Assembly: GCF_947493765.1 (NCBI RefSeq)
Contig: NZ_CANLSZ010000005.1
Location: forward strand, 124,001-188,000
Direction of reading: 5' to 3'
DNA length: 64,000 bases
From: an uncultured Arthrobacter sp.
GTDB lineage: Bacteria > Actinomycetota > Actinomycetes > Actinomycetales > Micrococcaceae
The position numbers and the translations under genes are program-made. Shown here in pieces: positions 7,934 through 16,065 of the stretch (positions are counted from its first letter, which is position 1; every line of letters starts with the position of its first letter). The notes beneath the pieces were generated by a model that saw nothing but the letters and a program-made list of their open reading frames with translations, made no database searches and was not told where the DNA came from.

Positions 7934-8533
7934 TCAGGCGTCGGTCGGCGCCGGCGGCATGGTCCCCAGGAACTGATTGGGATCGAGGGGCGGCCGGCTC
8001 GATCCGAGGAGGCGGCTGCGGAACGAGTCGCTGATACTGCCCACGTAGAGCCATCCCATGAGCTGCTCGTGCGTGGCGAGCCCGTGCGCGGTCCGCACCG
8101 CCGGAGCATTTGTCAGCAGGCCCGTCCGCCACATGACGCCCCAGCCGGCTCGCCAGAGCGCCAGCTCCAGCAGGTGCGCGGCACCGGCGGCTGTGGCGTG
8201 CTGTTCCCAGACCGGTACCTTGGGGTGCTCCGTCGGGCTCACGACGACGGCGATCAGCAGTTCTGCGCGGAAAGTCTTCGTGTTGTGCTCACCGGGGCCA
8301 CGGACCGTCCCCGCAGCCTCGTCGAGTGCCTCGCCGAGCCGTCTCCGGTCATCACCGCGCAGGGTGATGAGCCGCCAGGGGCGGAGTGCCTTGTGGTCGG
8401 CCACCGGGGTGACCGCAGCCAGCAGCTCGAGGAGTTCGGCGTCGGAGGGGGTCCCGGGACCCACCTTCGAGACCGAGCGCCTGGTCGCCATGGCGTCGAG
8501 GACCGGGTCGGAGGAGAACGTCATGCCTTCCAT
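7934..8533 (-). CDS. Nitroreductase family protein
   Basis: 199 residues resembling the short YdjA-like nitroreductases (FMN-dependent oxidoreductases acting as dimers). Supporting segments are AMATRRSVSKVGPGTPSDAELLELL (the typical RRS-x-R/K start and helix), HKALRPWRLITLRG, and a C-terminal ELALWRAGWGVMWRTG...LYVGSI. Start is ATG 8533 (MEGM) or 8524. The physiological substrate is unknown; neighbours are unrelated. Confidence 0.75.
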   Translation of the reverse strand: MEGMTFSSDPVLDAMATRRSVSKVGPGTPSDAELLELLAAVTPVADHKALRPWRLITLRGDDRRRLGEALDEAAGTVRGPGEHNTKTFRAELLIAVVVSPTEHPKVPVWEQHATAAGAAHLLELALWRAGWGVMWRTGLLTNAPAVRTAHGLATHEQLMGWLYVGSISDSFRSRLLGSSRPPLDPNQFLGTMPPAPTDA

Positions 8534-8599
8534 TCTCGCCCGTCATCGCCCGAGTCCTCGACGACAAGCCGCACCGGCGGCTCTGCCGGCATGGGCGGA

Positions 8600-8995
8600 T
8601 CAGTGCGAAGGGGCTACTCCGAGCCACCGCAGGGCCTCCAGCCGATCGGAGAAGTACTCCGTCCGGCTGGGGGAGCGCAGGGTGAAACCCGCGATGATCT
8701 CGTCCAGGGGACTGGACCCCACCACCGCGATCGGCGTCGGATGCCTGTAGCGGCTGATGCGTGCCCGGCCCTCGAGACTCACCCCGAGGAGGGACCGCAT
8801 GTGGATCAGCATCGGCTTCGTCTGCCAGTCCGCCACCTCGTGCAGACCTGCTCGGAAGACGAGCAGGTCTGCATCGGTCACGTCATGACCGGGGCTGAGC
8901 ACCACTTCCATCCACGCCCGGTGGTCGAGGATCTCGCAGTGCTCCAGGACATGCCTGATAGGCTCGGGTCGCTTCGTCGTGCTGTCCGCTGTCAT
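8600..8995 (-). CDS. STAS/SpoIIAA-like domain protein (DUF7793-like)
   Basis: 131 residues with the alternating strand/helix pattern of STAS-like proteins of actinobacteria: DADLLVFRAGLHEVADWQTKPMLIHMRSLLGVS, then RYRHPTPIAVVGSSPLDEIIAGF and a C-terminal RTEYFSDRLEALRWLG, which is characteristic of the SpoIIAA-like group (F-x-D-x-x-x-A-x-x-W-L). It is a predicted soluble regulatory or ligand-binding protein. Not obviously in an operon: 66 bases separate it from the nitroreductase gene downstream and 32 from the SLC13 gene upstream. Confidence 0.55.
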   Translation of the reverse strand: MTADSTTKRPEPIRHVLEHCEILDHRAWMEVVLSPGHDVTDADLLVFRAGLHEVADWQTKPMLIHMRSLLGVSLEGRARISRYRHPTPIAVVGSSPLDEIIAGFTLRSPSRTEYFSDRLEALRWLGVAPSH

Positions 8996-9027
8996 CGGGC
9001 GCCCGGTCCGTGTCTCGTGCCGAACCG

Positions 9028-10632
9028 TCAGAGCACGAGGCCCAGGGCGAACGGACCGATGAGGACGGTGAACATGGTGATGAGGATGACCCCGACGATG
9101 TTGAGGACGACCCCACCGCGCACCATCTCCGAGATCTTCACATTCCCGGTCGCGTAGACGATGGCGTTGGGCGGAGTGCCGACGGGGAGCATGAAGGCAC
9201 AGGTGGCGGCCAGGGCCGCAGGGATGAGCAGGGTGGTCGGATCCATCCCGATCCCGATCGCGACGCCGCCGAGGATGGGGATGAAGGTGGCGGCGGTGGC
9301 CGTGTTGCTGGTGATCTCGGTCAGCAGTAGGACGATCGTGACGACGACGGCGAGCAGCAGGACTATCGGCAGGGCCCCGAGGCCGCTCACGCGCTCCCCG
9401 AACCAGGCGTCGAGCCCCGTGGCAGCGACGGCCCCGGCCAGCGAGAGGCCACCACCGAAGAGCAGGAGTACGCCCCAGGGCAGTCCTTCCTCGGCGTCCT
9501 TCCAGACGAGGGTCATACGGCCGGCCTTGTCCGCCGGGATCATGAAGAGAACGATTCCCGCGCCGATGGCGATCACGGTGTCGTTGAACTCTCCGAGCCA
9601 GGGCAACGCCTCACTGACCGCACCGATGTTGGACACGAGTCCGGGGACGATCCAGAGGAAGGCCGCGCTGCAGAAGACCACGAGGGCGGTCTTCTCGCCC
9701 TGGCTCATCCGCCCCAGCTTGCCGATCTCGGTGTCGATCAGTCCCTTGCCACCGGGTATCTCCTCCAGCGAGAACTTGAAGATCACGCGCGTGATGAGCA
9801 GCCAGGCCAGGCCGATGAACACGATCACGATGGGCACGCCGAGCAGCATCCACTGCAGGAATCCGACGTCCTCGCCCAGTTCGGTGCTGATGTAGCCGGC
9901 GACGATCGCGTTCGGGGGACTGCCGAGCAGTGTCCCGAGTCCGCCGATGGTCGCAGCCCAGGCGACCGAGAGGACGAGCGCCACACCGAAGATGCGGATC
10001 TGCTTGTCGTCCACCACGTTGCTGATCGCTTTGCCCGCCTCGAGATCAGCGCCCGTCCTCCCCTCCACGACGTTGGCCCCGCGGCTGTTCTCGACGACGA
10101 GCGTGAGCACGCTGAGGGCGATCGGCAACATCATGAGGGTCGTGGCCGTGTTGGAGACCCACATCGACAGGAACGCCGTGGAGATCATCATGCCGAGGAT
10201 GATCCGGCGCGGATGGGTGCCCACGCGTCGGAGGGTCAGCAGCGCGATACGCCGGTGGAGATTCCACTTCTGCATGGCGATGGCGATCAGGAATCCGCCG
10301 AGGAACAGGAAGACGATCGAGTTCGCGTACGGTGCCGTGGCCTCCGCCACCGTGATGACGGTGAACATCGGCAGGAGCACGATCGGCAGCAGCGACGTGA
10401 CGGACAGGGGTACGGCCTCCGTCATCCACCACACGGCCATGAGACCTGCGATCGCCGCGACGACCCGCCCGTCGTGCGAGAGCTCGGAGCCGCCGAGCAG
10501 GAGGTAGATCGCCACGGCCACGACGACGCCGATCCCGCGGAGCAGCCAGGTGCTGCCGATCGAACGGGCGGACTCGCCGTCCTCCATCACCGCGTTCCCG
10601 CCCGCTGCCACTTGTCCGGACTGATGACTCAT
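9028..10632 (-). CDS. SLC13 (DASS) family anion/dicarboxylate transporter
   Basis: About 534 residues with at least ten hydrophobic segments. Family hallmarks include MAVWWMTEAVPLSVTSLLPIVLLPMF near the N-terminus, SNTATTLMMLPIALSVL (first SNT motif), TEITSNTATAATFIPILGGVA (second SNT motif) and a C-terminal LPVGTPPNAIVYATG. These pairs form the Na+/substrate sites of divalent anion:Na+ symporters (succinate, malate, sulfate). I chose ATG 10632 because GGAGGG precedes it; an in-frame upstream start reaches 10668. Divergent from the crcB pair. Substrate unknown. Confidence 0.85.
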   Translation of the reverse strand: MSHQSGQVAAGGNAVMEDGESARSIGSTWLLRGIGVVVAVAIYLLLGGSELSHDGRVVAAIAGLMAVWWMTEAVPLSVTSLLPIVLLPMFTVITVAEATAPYANSIVFLFLGGFLIAIAMQKWNLHRRIALLTLRRVGTHPRRIILGMMISTAFLSMWVSNTATTLMMLPIALSVLTLVVENSRGANVVEGRTGADLEAGKAISNVVDDKQIRIFGVALVLSVAWAATIGGLGTLLGSPPNAIVAGYISTELGEDVGFLQWMLLGVPIVIVFIGLAWLLITRVIFKFSLEEIPGGKGLIDTEIGKLGRMSQGEKTALVVFCSAAFLWIVPGLVSNIGAVSEALPWLGEFNDTVIAIGAGIVLFMIPADKAGRMTLVWKDAEEGLPWGVLLLFGGGLSLAGAVAATGLDAWFGERVSGLGALPIVLLLAVVVTIVLLLTEITSNTATAATFIPILGGVAIGIGMDPTTLLIPAALAATCAFMLPVGTPPNAIVYATGNVKISEMVRGGVVLNIVGVILITMFTVLIGPFALGLVL

Positions 10633-10751
10633 CTGGTTCCCTCCGCACGCCATTGTGTTCCAGGTCACGATGTTACAGGTCCGTTACTGCCGTGTGCTCG
10701 CCCGGGTGCAGCTTCTTGGCGCGCCGTCGGCCGGCATGCAACTGTAGGTCG

Positions 10752-11198
10752 ATGAGCGAGCTGTCCGACGTCCAGCCGAGCGAGGTGGTACCGGAACGGC
10801 GCCGGATCGTCGACCTCGCCCTCGTGTTCGTCGGCGGCACGGGTGGCACCCTCGCGCGCTTCGGCATCGCCGAGCTCCTCCCCACCCCGACCGGCCTCCC
10901 ACTCGGGATCCTCCTGATCAACATCTCGGGTGCGTTCCTGCTGGGGCTGGTCCTCGAGACCCTGGTGCACCGCGGTCCCGACGAGGGACGCCGCCGCTCC
11001 GTCCGGCTCCTCATCGGTACGGGGTTCCTCGGGGGATTCACCACCTACAGCGCCCTCGCCGTGGATGCGCTGCTGCTGCTCGGTACCGGCCGCGCGCTCG
11101 AGGGCGTCGCCTATCTGGTGGGCTCCGTGGTGCTCGGCCTCGCGGCCGGTGCCCTGGGGGTCCTCCTCGGCACCAGGGCGCGGGGGAGGACCTCGTGA
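10752..11198 (+). CDS. crcB: Fluoride ion channel CrcB/Fluc, first subunit
   Basis: About 148 residues with four membrane segments. Fluc hallmarks are GGTGGTLARFGIAE (N-terminal G-G-x-G-A/T-x-x-R), LINISGAFLLG (the conserved Asn of TM2) and GFLGGFTTYSALAVD (T-x-x-S/T and Phe-box). Fluc channels export fluoride as dual-topology dimers. Two different adjacent genes, as here, usually make an antiparallel heterodimer. ATG 10752 was chosen; the residues preceding it in the open frame are arginine/cysteine-rich and unlikely to be coding. I looked for a fluoride riboswitch in 10633-10751 and did not recognise one. Confidence 0.88.
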   Translation: MSELSDVQPSEVVPERRRIVDLALVFVGGTGGTLARFGIAELLPTPTGLPLGILLINISGAFLLGLVLETLVHRGPDEGRRRSVRLLIGTGFLGGFTTYSALAVDALLLLGTGRALEGVAYLVGSVVLGLAAGALGVLLGTRARGRTS

Positions 11199-11581
11199 GT
11201 GTGCTCCTCGTGTTCGTGCTCGCCGTGGCGGGTGGCCTCGGATCGGTGGCGCGCTTCGTGCTCGACGACGTCGTCGCCTCCCGCTCCTCGAACCGGTTCC
11301 CGACGGGGACCATGACCATCAACATCAGTGGCTCGTTCCTGCTCGGCATCGTCACGAGCCTGGTGCTCGTGGCCGCCGTACCACCGGCCTGGACGCTCGT
11401 GGCCGGTACCGGCTTCCTCGGCGGCTACACCACGTTCAGTACCGCGAGCATCGACACGGTGCGCCTGCTCCAGGCCGGCCGGGTGGGAGCAGCGCTCGTC
11501 TCGGGCGCAGCAACCGCCGTGACGGCGCTGCTCGCCGCGGGTCTCGGACTCACCATCGGCCTCCTGCTCGCCCAGCTCTGA
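11195..11581 (+). CDS. crcB: Fluoride ion channel CrcB/Fluc, second subunit
   Basis: 128 residues, starting at GTG 11195 with a 4-base overlap (GTGA) with the first crcB. It carries the same motifs: GGLGSVARFVLDD, TMTINISGSFLLGI and GFLGGYTTFSTASIDTVRL. Translational coupling supports equal production of the two halves of a heterodimer. The gene ends 47 bases before a convergent small membrane protein gene. Confidence 0.88.
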   Translation: MSVLLVFVLAVAGGLGSVARFVLDDVVASRSSNRFPTGTMTINISGSFLLGIVTSLVLVAAVPPAWTLVAGTGFLGGYTTFSTASIDTVRLLQAGRVGAALVSGAATAVTALLAAGLGLTIGLLLAQL

Positions 11582-11628
11582 CGGGCCGGCCTCGTGGACC
11601 GGGCAACGGTGTGCGCCCGGGAGCGCCC

Positions 11629-11895
11629 CTAGCCGAGGACGAAGCCGAGAAGGACTGTGACGAAGAGGTAGAGCCAGAACAGGACGGCCAGGAGACAGGG
11701 GGCGAGGGGTAGCCAGTAGCGCCTGTTCCCGCGGAGCTGCACGATGCTCCAGGCTCCGACCAGGAGCGGGGTGAGGAGCAGGACCGACGCCCCGGTCACG
11801 GCCAGGAGCACGAACGCCGCGATGAGGGCTCCGACGGAGATCAGGGGGCCGCGCCAGGGGTGGTCGCCGGGCCCGGCTGCGGATGGGGTGCTCAT
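11629..11895 (-). CDS. Small hypothetical membrane protein
   Basis: 88 residues. A hydrophilic N-terminus (MSTPSAAGPGDHPW) is followed by three hydrophobic stretches (LISVGALIAAFVLLAV, ASVLLLTPLLVGAWSIV, and LAPCLLAVLFWLYLFVTVLLGFVLG). No family is recognised. It is convergent with crcB. Confidence 0.5.
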   Translation of the reverse strand: MSTPSAAGPGDHPWRGPLISVGALIAAFVLLAVTGASVLLLTPLLVGAWSIVQLRGNRRYWLPLAPCLLAVLFWLYLFVTVLLGFVLG

Positions 11896-11911
11896 GGGTG
11901 TCCTTCCTCGA

Positions 11912-11935
11912 CAGTGCCAGTGCCAGTGCCAGTGT
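11912..11935. repeat. Short tandem repeat, 6-bp unit CAGTGC x4
   Basis: Three perfect CAGTGC units and a fourth CAGTGT lie directly upstream of the small membrane protein start (11895), inside the 72-base gap before the IclR gene. It could vary promoter or leader spacing by slippage; no function is evident. Confidence 0.7.
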
Positions 11936-11967
11936 CAGCGACACTCTCAGTATCTGTCCGCCGGCGG

Positions 11968-12825
11968 CTAGCTGTTCCTCGTACGGCCGGTCGCTGTGAC
12001 CAGTGGCTGCAGGCCGTTCGCGGCCGTCCCGCCCAGGCGGGCCGAGATCTGACGGGCGGCGGCCGCGCAGGCCTCTCCGAGCTCCTGCAGTCGGTCCGGT
12101 CCGATGCGGAAGCGCGGAGCCGGGATGAGCACCGCGGCCACGAGATCACCCCGGTGGTCGCGGACGGGGGCGGCCACCCCTACCTCGTCGGTGGAGGACT
12201 CGCCGTAGTTGATGGCCCAGCCCCTCACCCGGGCTTCCTCCAGCCGCCGCAGATACGCGTCGACGGCGGCGGCGTCGTCCGGACCGGGATGGGTGATCGA
12301 GCCCTCGCGCAGCATCGACGCGACGTGCTCGTCGGACTCGGCGCTCAGGAAGACCTGCACGGACGCACTCATGGCGTCCCGGTACCTGGCCCCGAGCGGT
12401 GTGGTGTGCTTGATCTGGTGGTGGCTCGCGATCTGCTCCACGCACATCGACTGGCCGTCGCTCCACAGCATGAGCGCGCTCGTCTCGCCCGTCTGCTCCG
12501 CCAGGGAACGCAGCACCGGGTAGGCCACCTGGCGTTCCTCCAGTTCCGCCAACAGCGGGCCGGCGACGGCGATGAGACCGAGGCCGAGCCGGAATCTCCG
12601 GGTCTCGGGATCGCGCTCCACCAGGTGCTCCTGCTCGAAGGTGGCGAGGATCCGCGACACCGTGCTCTTGTGCAGTCCCACCCTGTTGGCGATCTCGGTG
12701 ACACCGAGGAGGGGTTCGTCCGCCGTGAACGAGCGGAGCACCGCGATGGCGTTGATGATGACGGAGGCGTTCTTGGGCTCTGCGGCCCCCGTGGCGTAAT
12801 CAGCTGAAGTCATGATGGGGACCAT
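11968..12825 (-). CDS. IclR family transcriptional regulator, candidate regulator of the creatinine island
   Basis: 285 residues (ATG 12825; ATG 12813 is an alternative). The N-terminal winged helix is NASVIINAIAVLRSFTADEPLLGVTEIANRVGLHKSTVSRILATFEQEHLVERDPETRRFRLG. The C-terminal effector domain (about 95-260) has the GAF-like IclR fold, including IKHTTPLGARYRDAMSAS and GWAINYGESSTDEVGVAAPVRD. IclR proteins bind palindromes of about 15-17 bp and respond to small metabolites. It is the last gene in the leftward run BCCT-creatininase-creatinase-GntR-IclR, so it is a natural candidate to bind the GTTGC-N7-GCAAC sites. That link is inferred. Confidence 0.85.
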   Translation of the reverse strand: MVPIMTSADYATGAAEPKNASVIINAIAVLRSFTADEPLLGVTEIANRVGLHKSTVSRILATFEQEHLVERDPETRRFRLGLGLIAVAGPLLAELEERQVAYPVLRSLAEQTGETSALMLWSDGQSMCVEQIASHHQIKHTTPLGARYRDAMSASVQVFLSAESDEHVASMLREGSITHPGPDDAAAVDAYLRRLEEARVRGWAINYGESSTDEVGVAAPVRDHRGDLVAAVLIPAPRFRIGPDRLQELGEACAAAARQISARLGGTAANGLQPLVTATGRTRNS

Positions 12826-12924
12826 CCTTGCGTATCCGGCGGCAGATCGGCGGCATATGTCCGTTTCGGTCCACGCCCCGTCCGGCGCGGAGCCCTCGGC
12901 GGGGCCGGAGGCGGGTCCGGCCGG

Positions 12925-13593
12925 TCAGAGGATGGTGCGGACGGTCCGTTCGAAGTGCGTGACGTGGGCGGCGGACAGCGCCGCGGCCGTGTCCGCATCG
13001 CCGGCGAGGATGGCGTGGAGGAGCTCGACGTGTTCGGTGATGTGCCCGGAGATCGAGGGCAACCGGTTCAGCACCAGGCACCAGATGCGCGTGGCGAGGT
13101 TGTCGAGCCTGATGAGCGACTCCTCGAGGTGGTGATTGCCGGCCGCGCGGTAGATCAGGCGATGCACCTCGAGGTCGTACTGCATGAGCTCATGGCGCCC
13201 CTGGTGGGCGTCCATCGACGTGATCGCCGCAACCACCTGCTCCAGCTCGAGCCGGATGCCGGGATCGGTGTTCAGCGCGGCGCGGCGGGCAGCCAGCGGT
13301 TCCAGCACCTGGCGCACCTCGGAGATCGCGGCGAGTTCGGTGATGTCGACGATGGTCGCGAAGGTCCCCCGCCGGGGGTAGGAGACCACCAGATGATCCG
13401 TCTCCAGGCGCTTGAGGGCCTCGCGCAGGGGTGTCCTGCCGAATCCCAGCTCCGCTGCCACGCGGGCCTCGTTGATGGGGTCACCGGGTGCGATGTCCAG
13501 CATGATGAGCCGGTCGCGGAGGATCCCGTAGGCGCGCTCGGCCAGGGAGACGTCCTCCGTCGTCATCATGCTGGTACTGCCCATGGTCCCCAT
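12925..13593 (-). CDS. GntR family regulator, FCD/FadR subfamily
   Basis: 222 residues. The N-terminal winged helix is LAERAYGILRDRLIMLDIAPGDPINEARVAAELGFGRTPLREALKRLETDHLVVSYPRRGTFA. The all-helical FCD ligand domain follows, with metal-site residues in YDLEVHRLIYRAAGNHHLEE and a C-terminal HVELLHAILAGDADTAAALSAAHVTHFE. It sits between creatinase and the IclR gene on the same strand. It is a second candidate regulator of the sarcosine/creatinine genes. Start could be 13593, 13584 or a few codons inside. Confidence 0.85.
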   Translation of the reverse strand: MGTMGSTSMMTTEDVSLAERAYGILRDRLIMLDIAPGDPINEARVAAELGFGRTPLREALKRLETDHLVVSYPRRGTFATIVDITELAAISEVRQVLEPLAARRAALNTDPGIRLELEQVVAAITSMDAHQGRHELMQYDLEVHRLIYRAAGNHHLEESLIRLDNLATRIWCLVLNRLPSISGHITEHVELLHAILAGDADTAAALSAAHVTHFERTVRTIL

Positions 13594-13714
13594 CCCTCAC
13601 CGATAGTCCGAGGCCCCAGGTCCTGGCCACCGGTGTGCCTATTTTACCGTGTGATCGGGCGGGTCCGTCCCACGAGGACGTGAAGCGGATGCCCCTGCAG
13701 CACCCGCTCCGGAC

Positions 13715-13763
13715 GGACGGGAAGGGCGGTGCGGCAACCTCTGCCGCACCGCCCTTCCCGTCC
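13715..13763 (-). terminator. Terminator hairpin after creatinase
   Basis: A perfect 22-bp inverted repeat (13715-13736 and 13742-13763) with a 5-base loop begins 14 bases after the creatinase stop. It is very GC-rich and has no T-run. It should separate creatinase from the GntR and IclR genes. Confidence 0.75.
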
Positions 13764-13776
13764 TGCTACGCCGGTA

Positions 13777-15033
13777 TCAGGCGCTGATGATGTTGTGCTC
13801 GGGTCCGAACGGGAACTTGGTGATGTTCTCCGCGCCGTTCTCCCCGACCACCAGGATGTCGTGCTCGCGGTAGCCGCCGGCGCCGGGCTGGCCGTCGAGG
13901 ACGGTGATCATCGGCTCCATGGAGACCACCATGTCCTTCTCCAGGACCGTGTCGATGTCCTCGCGGAGCTCCAGGCCCGCCTCGCGTCCGTAGTAGTGGC
14001 TCAGCACACCGAAGGAGTGCCCGTACCCGAAGGTGCGGTTGGCCAGGAGGCCGTGCCCGATGTAGATCTCGTTCAGCTCGGCGGCGATGTCCTTGCAGAC
14101 GGCTCCGGGCTTGATGAGTTCCAGGCCACGCTCGTGGACCTCGACGTTGATGTTCCACAGTTCGAGGGAACGCTCGTCCGGCTCGCCGAAGAACAGGGTG
14201 CGCTCCAGGGCCGTGTAGTAGCCGGAGGTCATCGGGAAGCAGTTCAGCGACAGGATGTCGTGTTCCTGGATCTTGCGGGTGGTGGCCCAGTTGTGCGCTC
14301 CGTCGGTGTTGATGCCCGACTGGAACCACACCCAGGTGTCGCGGATCTCGGAGTCGGGGAACGTCCGGGCGATCTCGTGCACCATGGCCTCGGTGCCGAT
14401 CAGTGCCACCTCGTACTCGGTGATGCCGGCCTTGATGGCCCCGCGGATGGCCTCGCCTCCGAGGTCGCCGATCCGCGCACCGTGCTTGATGACCTCGATC
14501 TCCTCCGCGGACTTGATCATGCGCTGGCGCATGGCCGCCTGGGCCACGTCCACGAGGGTCGCACTCTCGAAGGCCGCCTGGATCTTGTTGCGGTTGTCCA
14601 GCGGCAGCGAGTCGTCCTCGACGCCGAGGCGCTTCGCGTTGATACCGCGGGTCCGCAGCGCCTCCTGGATGGCGAAGATGTAGTTGTCGCGGCGCCAGTC
14701 CGTGTAGACGATGTTGTCGCCGTAGCTGCGACGCCACGGCATGCCGGCGTCGATGTTCGCGGTGATGGTGACGGTGTCGTCCGCCGTGACCACCATGGCG
14801 TAGGAGCGCCCGAAGTAGGTGAAGAGGAAGTCGGAGTAGTACTTGATCGACTGGTAGCTCGTCAGGATCACGGCGTCGAGGTCCTTCTCCGCCATGATGC
14901 GGCGGAGGCCGGCGAGGCGCCGCTCGAACTCGGCGTCGGAGAAGGTGAGGGAGACCTTCTGGCCGTTGTTGAGCGTCTTGAGGCGGTCGAGCTTCGCGAC
15001 GTCGGTGACGGCGTGATCATTGGTGGTTGTCAT
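13777..15033 (-). CDS. Creatinase (creatine amidinohydrolase)
   Basis: 418 residues of the M24 'pita-bread' fold, closely resembling pseudomonad creatinase along its full length. It hydrolyses creatine to sarcosine and urea. Diagnostic stretches are TSYQSIKYYSDFLF, FGRSYAMVVT, NIVYTDWRRDNY, WFQSGINTDGAHN (the catalytic histidine region), SLNCFPMTSGYYTALERTLF, FGYGHSFGVLSHYYGREAG, SMEPMI and GGYREHDILVV. The metal ligands of M24 aminopeptidases are replaced, as expected for creatinase. ATG 15033 has AAAGG about 10 bases upstream. Creatininase lies upstream on the same strand, and a separate promoter with operator precedes this gene. The product feeds the sarcosine oxidase operon. Confidence 0.93.
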   Translation of the reverse strand: MTTTNDHAVTDVAKLDRLKTLNNGQKVSLTFSDAEFERRLAGLRRIMAEKDLDAVILTSYQSIKYYSDFLFTYFGRSYAMVVTADDTVTITANIDAGMPWRRSYGDNIVYTDWRRDNYIFAIQEALRTRGINAKRLGVEDDSLPLDNRNKIQAAFESATLVDVAQAAMRQRMIKSAEEIEVIKHGARIGDLGGEAIRGAIKAGITEYEVALIGTEAMVHEIARTFPDSEIRDTWVWFQSGINTDGAHNWATTRKIQEHDILSLNCFPMTSGYYTALERTLFFGEPDERSLELWNINVEVHERGLELIKPGAVCKDIAAELNEIYIGHGLLANRTFGYGHSFGVLSHYYGREAGLELREDIDTVLEKDMVVSMEPMITVLDGQPGAGGYREHDILVVGENGAENITKFPFGPEHNIISA

Positions 15034-15087
15034 GGGAGGGCCTTTCCTGGGTCGTGCGAGCCGCGGGGAGTGCGACTCGGGGTGCAT

Positions 15088-15145
15088 GTTGCGTGACGTG
15101 CAACACTGTTGTTTGGAGTATTGAGCGTTGCCCGACCGAAGTCAA
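15088..15145 (-). promoter_or_regulatory. Creatinase promoter with GTTGC-N7-GCAAC operator
   Basis: Read on the minus strand: TTGACT (15145-15140), 17 nt, AATACT (15122-15117), 12 nt, then the inverted repeat GTTGC-N7-GCAAC (15104-15088). The operator would lie just downstream of the transcription start, a repressor position. The -35 box overlaps the creatininase stop codon. The same arrangement occurs at the BCCT and MHS transporter genes. Confidence 0.65.
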
Positions 15146-15927
15146 GCCCCTGCGGCATGTTCCACCGGGTCGAGGCCGAACTCGGTCGTGATGTCTGCCG
15201 AGAGGTCCTCCACCACCTGGTCGAAGAGCAGTCTTCCCTTGTCGGCGTCGGATCCGGCGGGCGCCGACAGGCAGCCGGAACCCGGGGTGCGGTCCGCGAC
15301 GACGGGCAACCGGTCGAATCGCGGGAGGGATGCCGCCGGATGCTGCATGGCGCGGTCCAGCGACACCAGCGAGGGTTCGAGGTGCAGCATGAGGGACGTC
15401 TCGAGGACACCACCGTGCTCGATCGCCCAGCCCGGGAATCCGTCGGGGTAGACCTGCGCGAGCGTGGGCTCCGAGACGTAGTCCCAGTAGGAGAGCAGCA
15501 GAACGCTCCGCTCGTCGCCGCTGCCGATGCCGAGCTCGTCGAGCGCCAGATCGATGCCCTCGTAGAGGAACTGGTAGTTCTCGAAGTGCCCGTTGACGAA
15601 CACGATCCGGCGGACGTCCTGTTTCAGGAGCGACACCGTCACCGATCGCGTCAGGGCGATGAGGGCTGCGGCATCGAGGCTCGTGGTGCCCGGGAGGTGA
15701 TTGCCGCCCCCGGACTTCTGCTGCGATTTGTAGCCGTAGGTGAACGGCTGGGCCACCAGGCCCGCGGTCCGCCGGGCCACCGCCGCGGCGATGCTCGTGG
15801 ACAGGACGGCGTCCGTGCCCAGCGGGAGATGGGGGCCGTGCTGCTCCAGGGCGCCGACCGGCACCAGGATCGGGCCCGGCTGTTCCTCCAGCCAGGCACT
15901 GAAGGTGTGGGCGTCCATCTCGGACAT
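15142..15927 (-). CDS. Creatininase (creatinine amidohydrolase)
   Basis: 261 residues. It interconverts creatinine and creatine, the entry step. Metal-ligand motifs of true creatininases are all present: PVGALEQHGPHLPLGTDA (Glu28, His30, Asp39) and NGHFEN (His114, Glu116). Also present are YGYKSQQKSGGGNHLPGTTSLD, LSYWDYV and IEHGGVLETSLMLHL, which distinguish creatininase from the broader MftE-like family. ATG 15927. It lies between the BCCT gene and creatinase on the same strand; a hairpin at 15994-16027 separates it from BCCT. I saw no strong promoter of its own, so it may depend on readthrough from the BCCT promoter. Confidence 0.92.
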   Translation of the reverse strand: MSEMDAHTFSAWLEEQPGPILVPVGALEQHGPHLPLGTDAVLSTSIAAAVARRTAGLVAQPFTYGYKSQQKSGGGNHLPGTTSLDAAALIALTRSVTVSLLKQDVRRIVFVNGHFENYQFLYEGIDLALDELGIGSGDERSVLLLSYWDYVSEPTLAQVYPDGFPGWAIEHGGVLETSLMLHLEPSLVSLDRAMQHPAASLPRFDRLPVVADRTPGSGCLSAPAGSDADKGRLLFDQVVEDLSADITTEFGLDPVEHAAGA

Positions 15928-15993
15928 CAGGACACTGTTTCCTGCGACAGCTGGTTCCGCGTGTATGACGTGCTCCTTGAAGTTGGGTCAGGG

Positions 15994-16027
15994 CGAGCAC
16001 GCAGCGCCGCGAGGCGCTGCGTGCTCG
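15994..16027 (-). terminator. Hairpin downstream of the BCCT gene
   Basis: A 15-bp perfect stem (15994-16008 and 16013-16027) closes a 4-base loop (GCGA on the plus strand). No T-run. It lies between the BCCT stop and the creatininase start and may be an attenuator or terminator. The right arm overlaps the first unit of the 15-bp tandem repeat. Confidence 0.65.
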
Positions 16028-16065
16028 GGGGACTAGTGCTCGGGGGACTAGTGCTCGGGGGACTA
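16021..16065. repeat. 15-bp tandem repeat x3 at the BCCT stop codon
   Basis: Three perfect copies of GTGCTCGGGGGACTA (plus strand) at 16021, 16036 and 16051. On the minus strand each carries a TAG; the copy at 16051-16065 supplies the BCCT stop and the others put further in-frame TAGs downstream. The outermost unit starts with the end of the hairpin arm. Confidence 0.9.

Noticed and set aside
10633-10751. Fluoride riboswitch upstream of crcB
   Set aside because: I could not find the conserved crcB-motif pattern in the 119-base gap; none is claimed.
13777-15033. Generic Xaa-Pro aminopeptidase (M24)
   Set aside because: The full-length pattern, including WFQSGINTDGAHN and SHYYGREAG, matches creatinase, and creatininase is adjacent.
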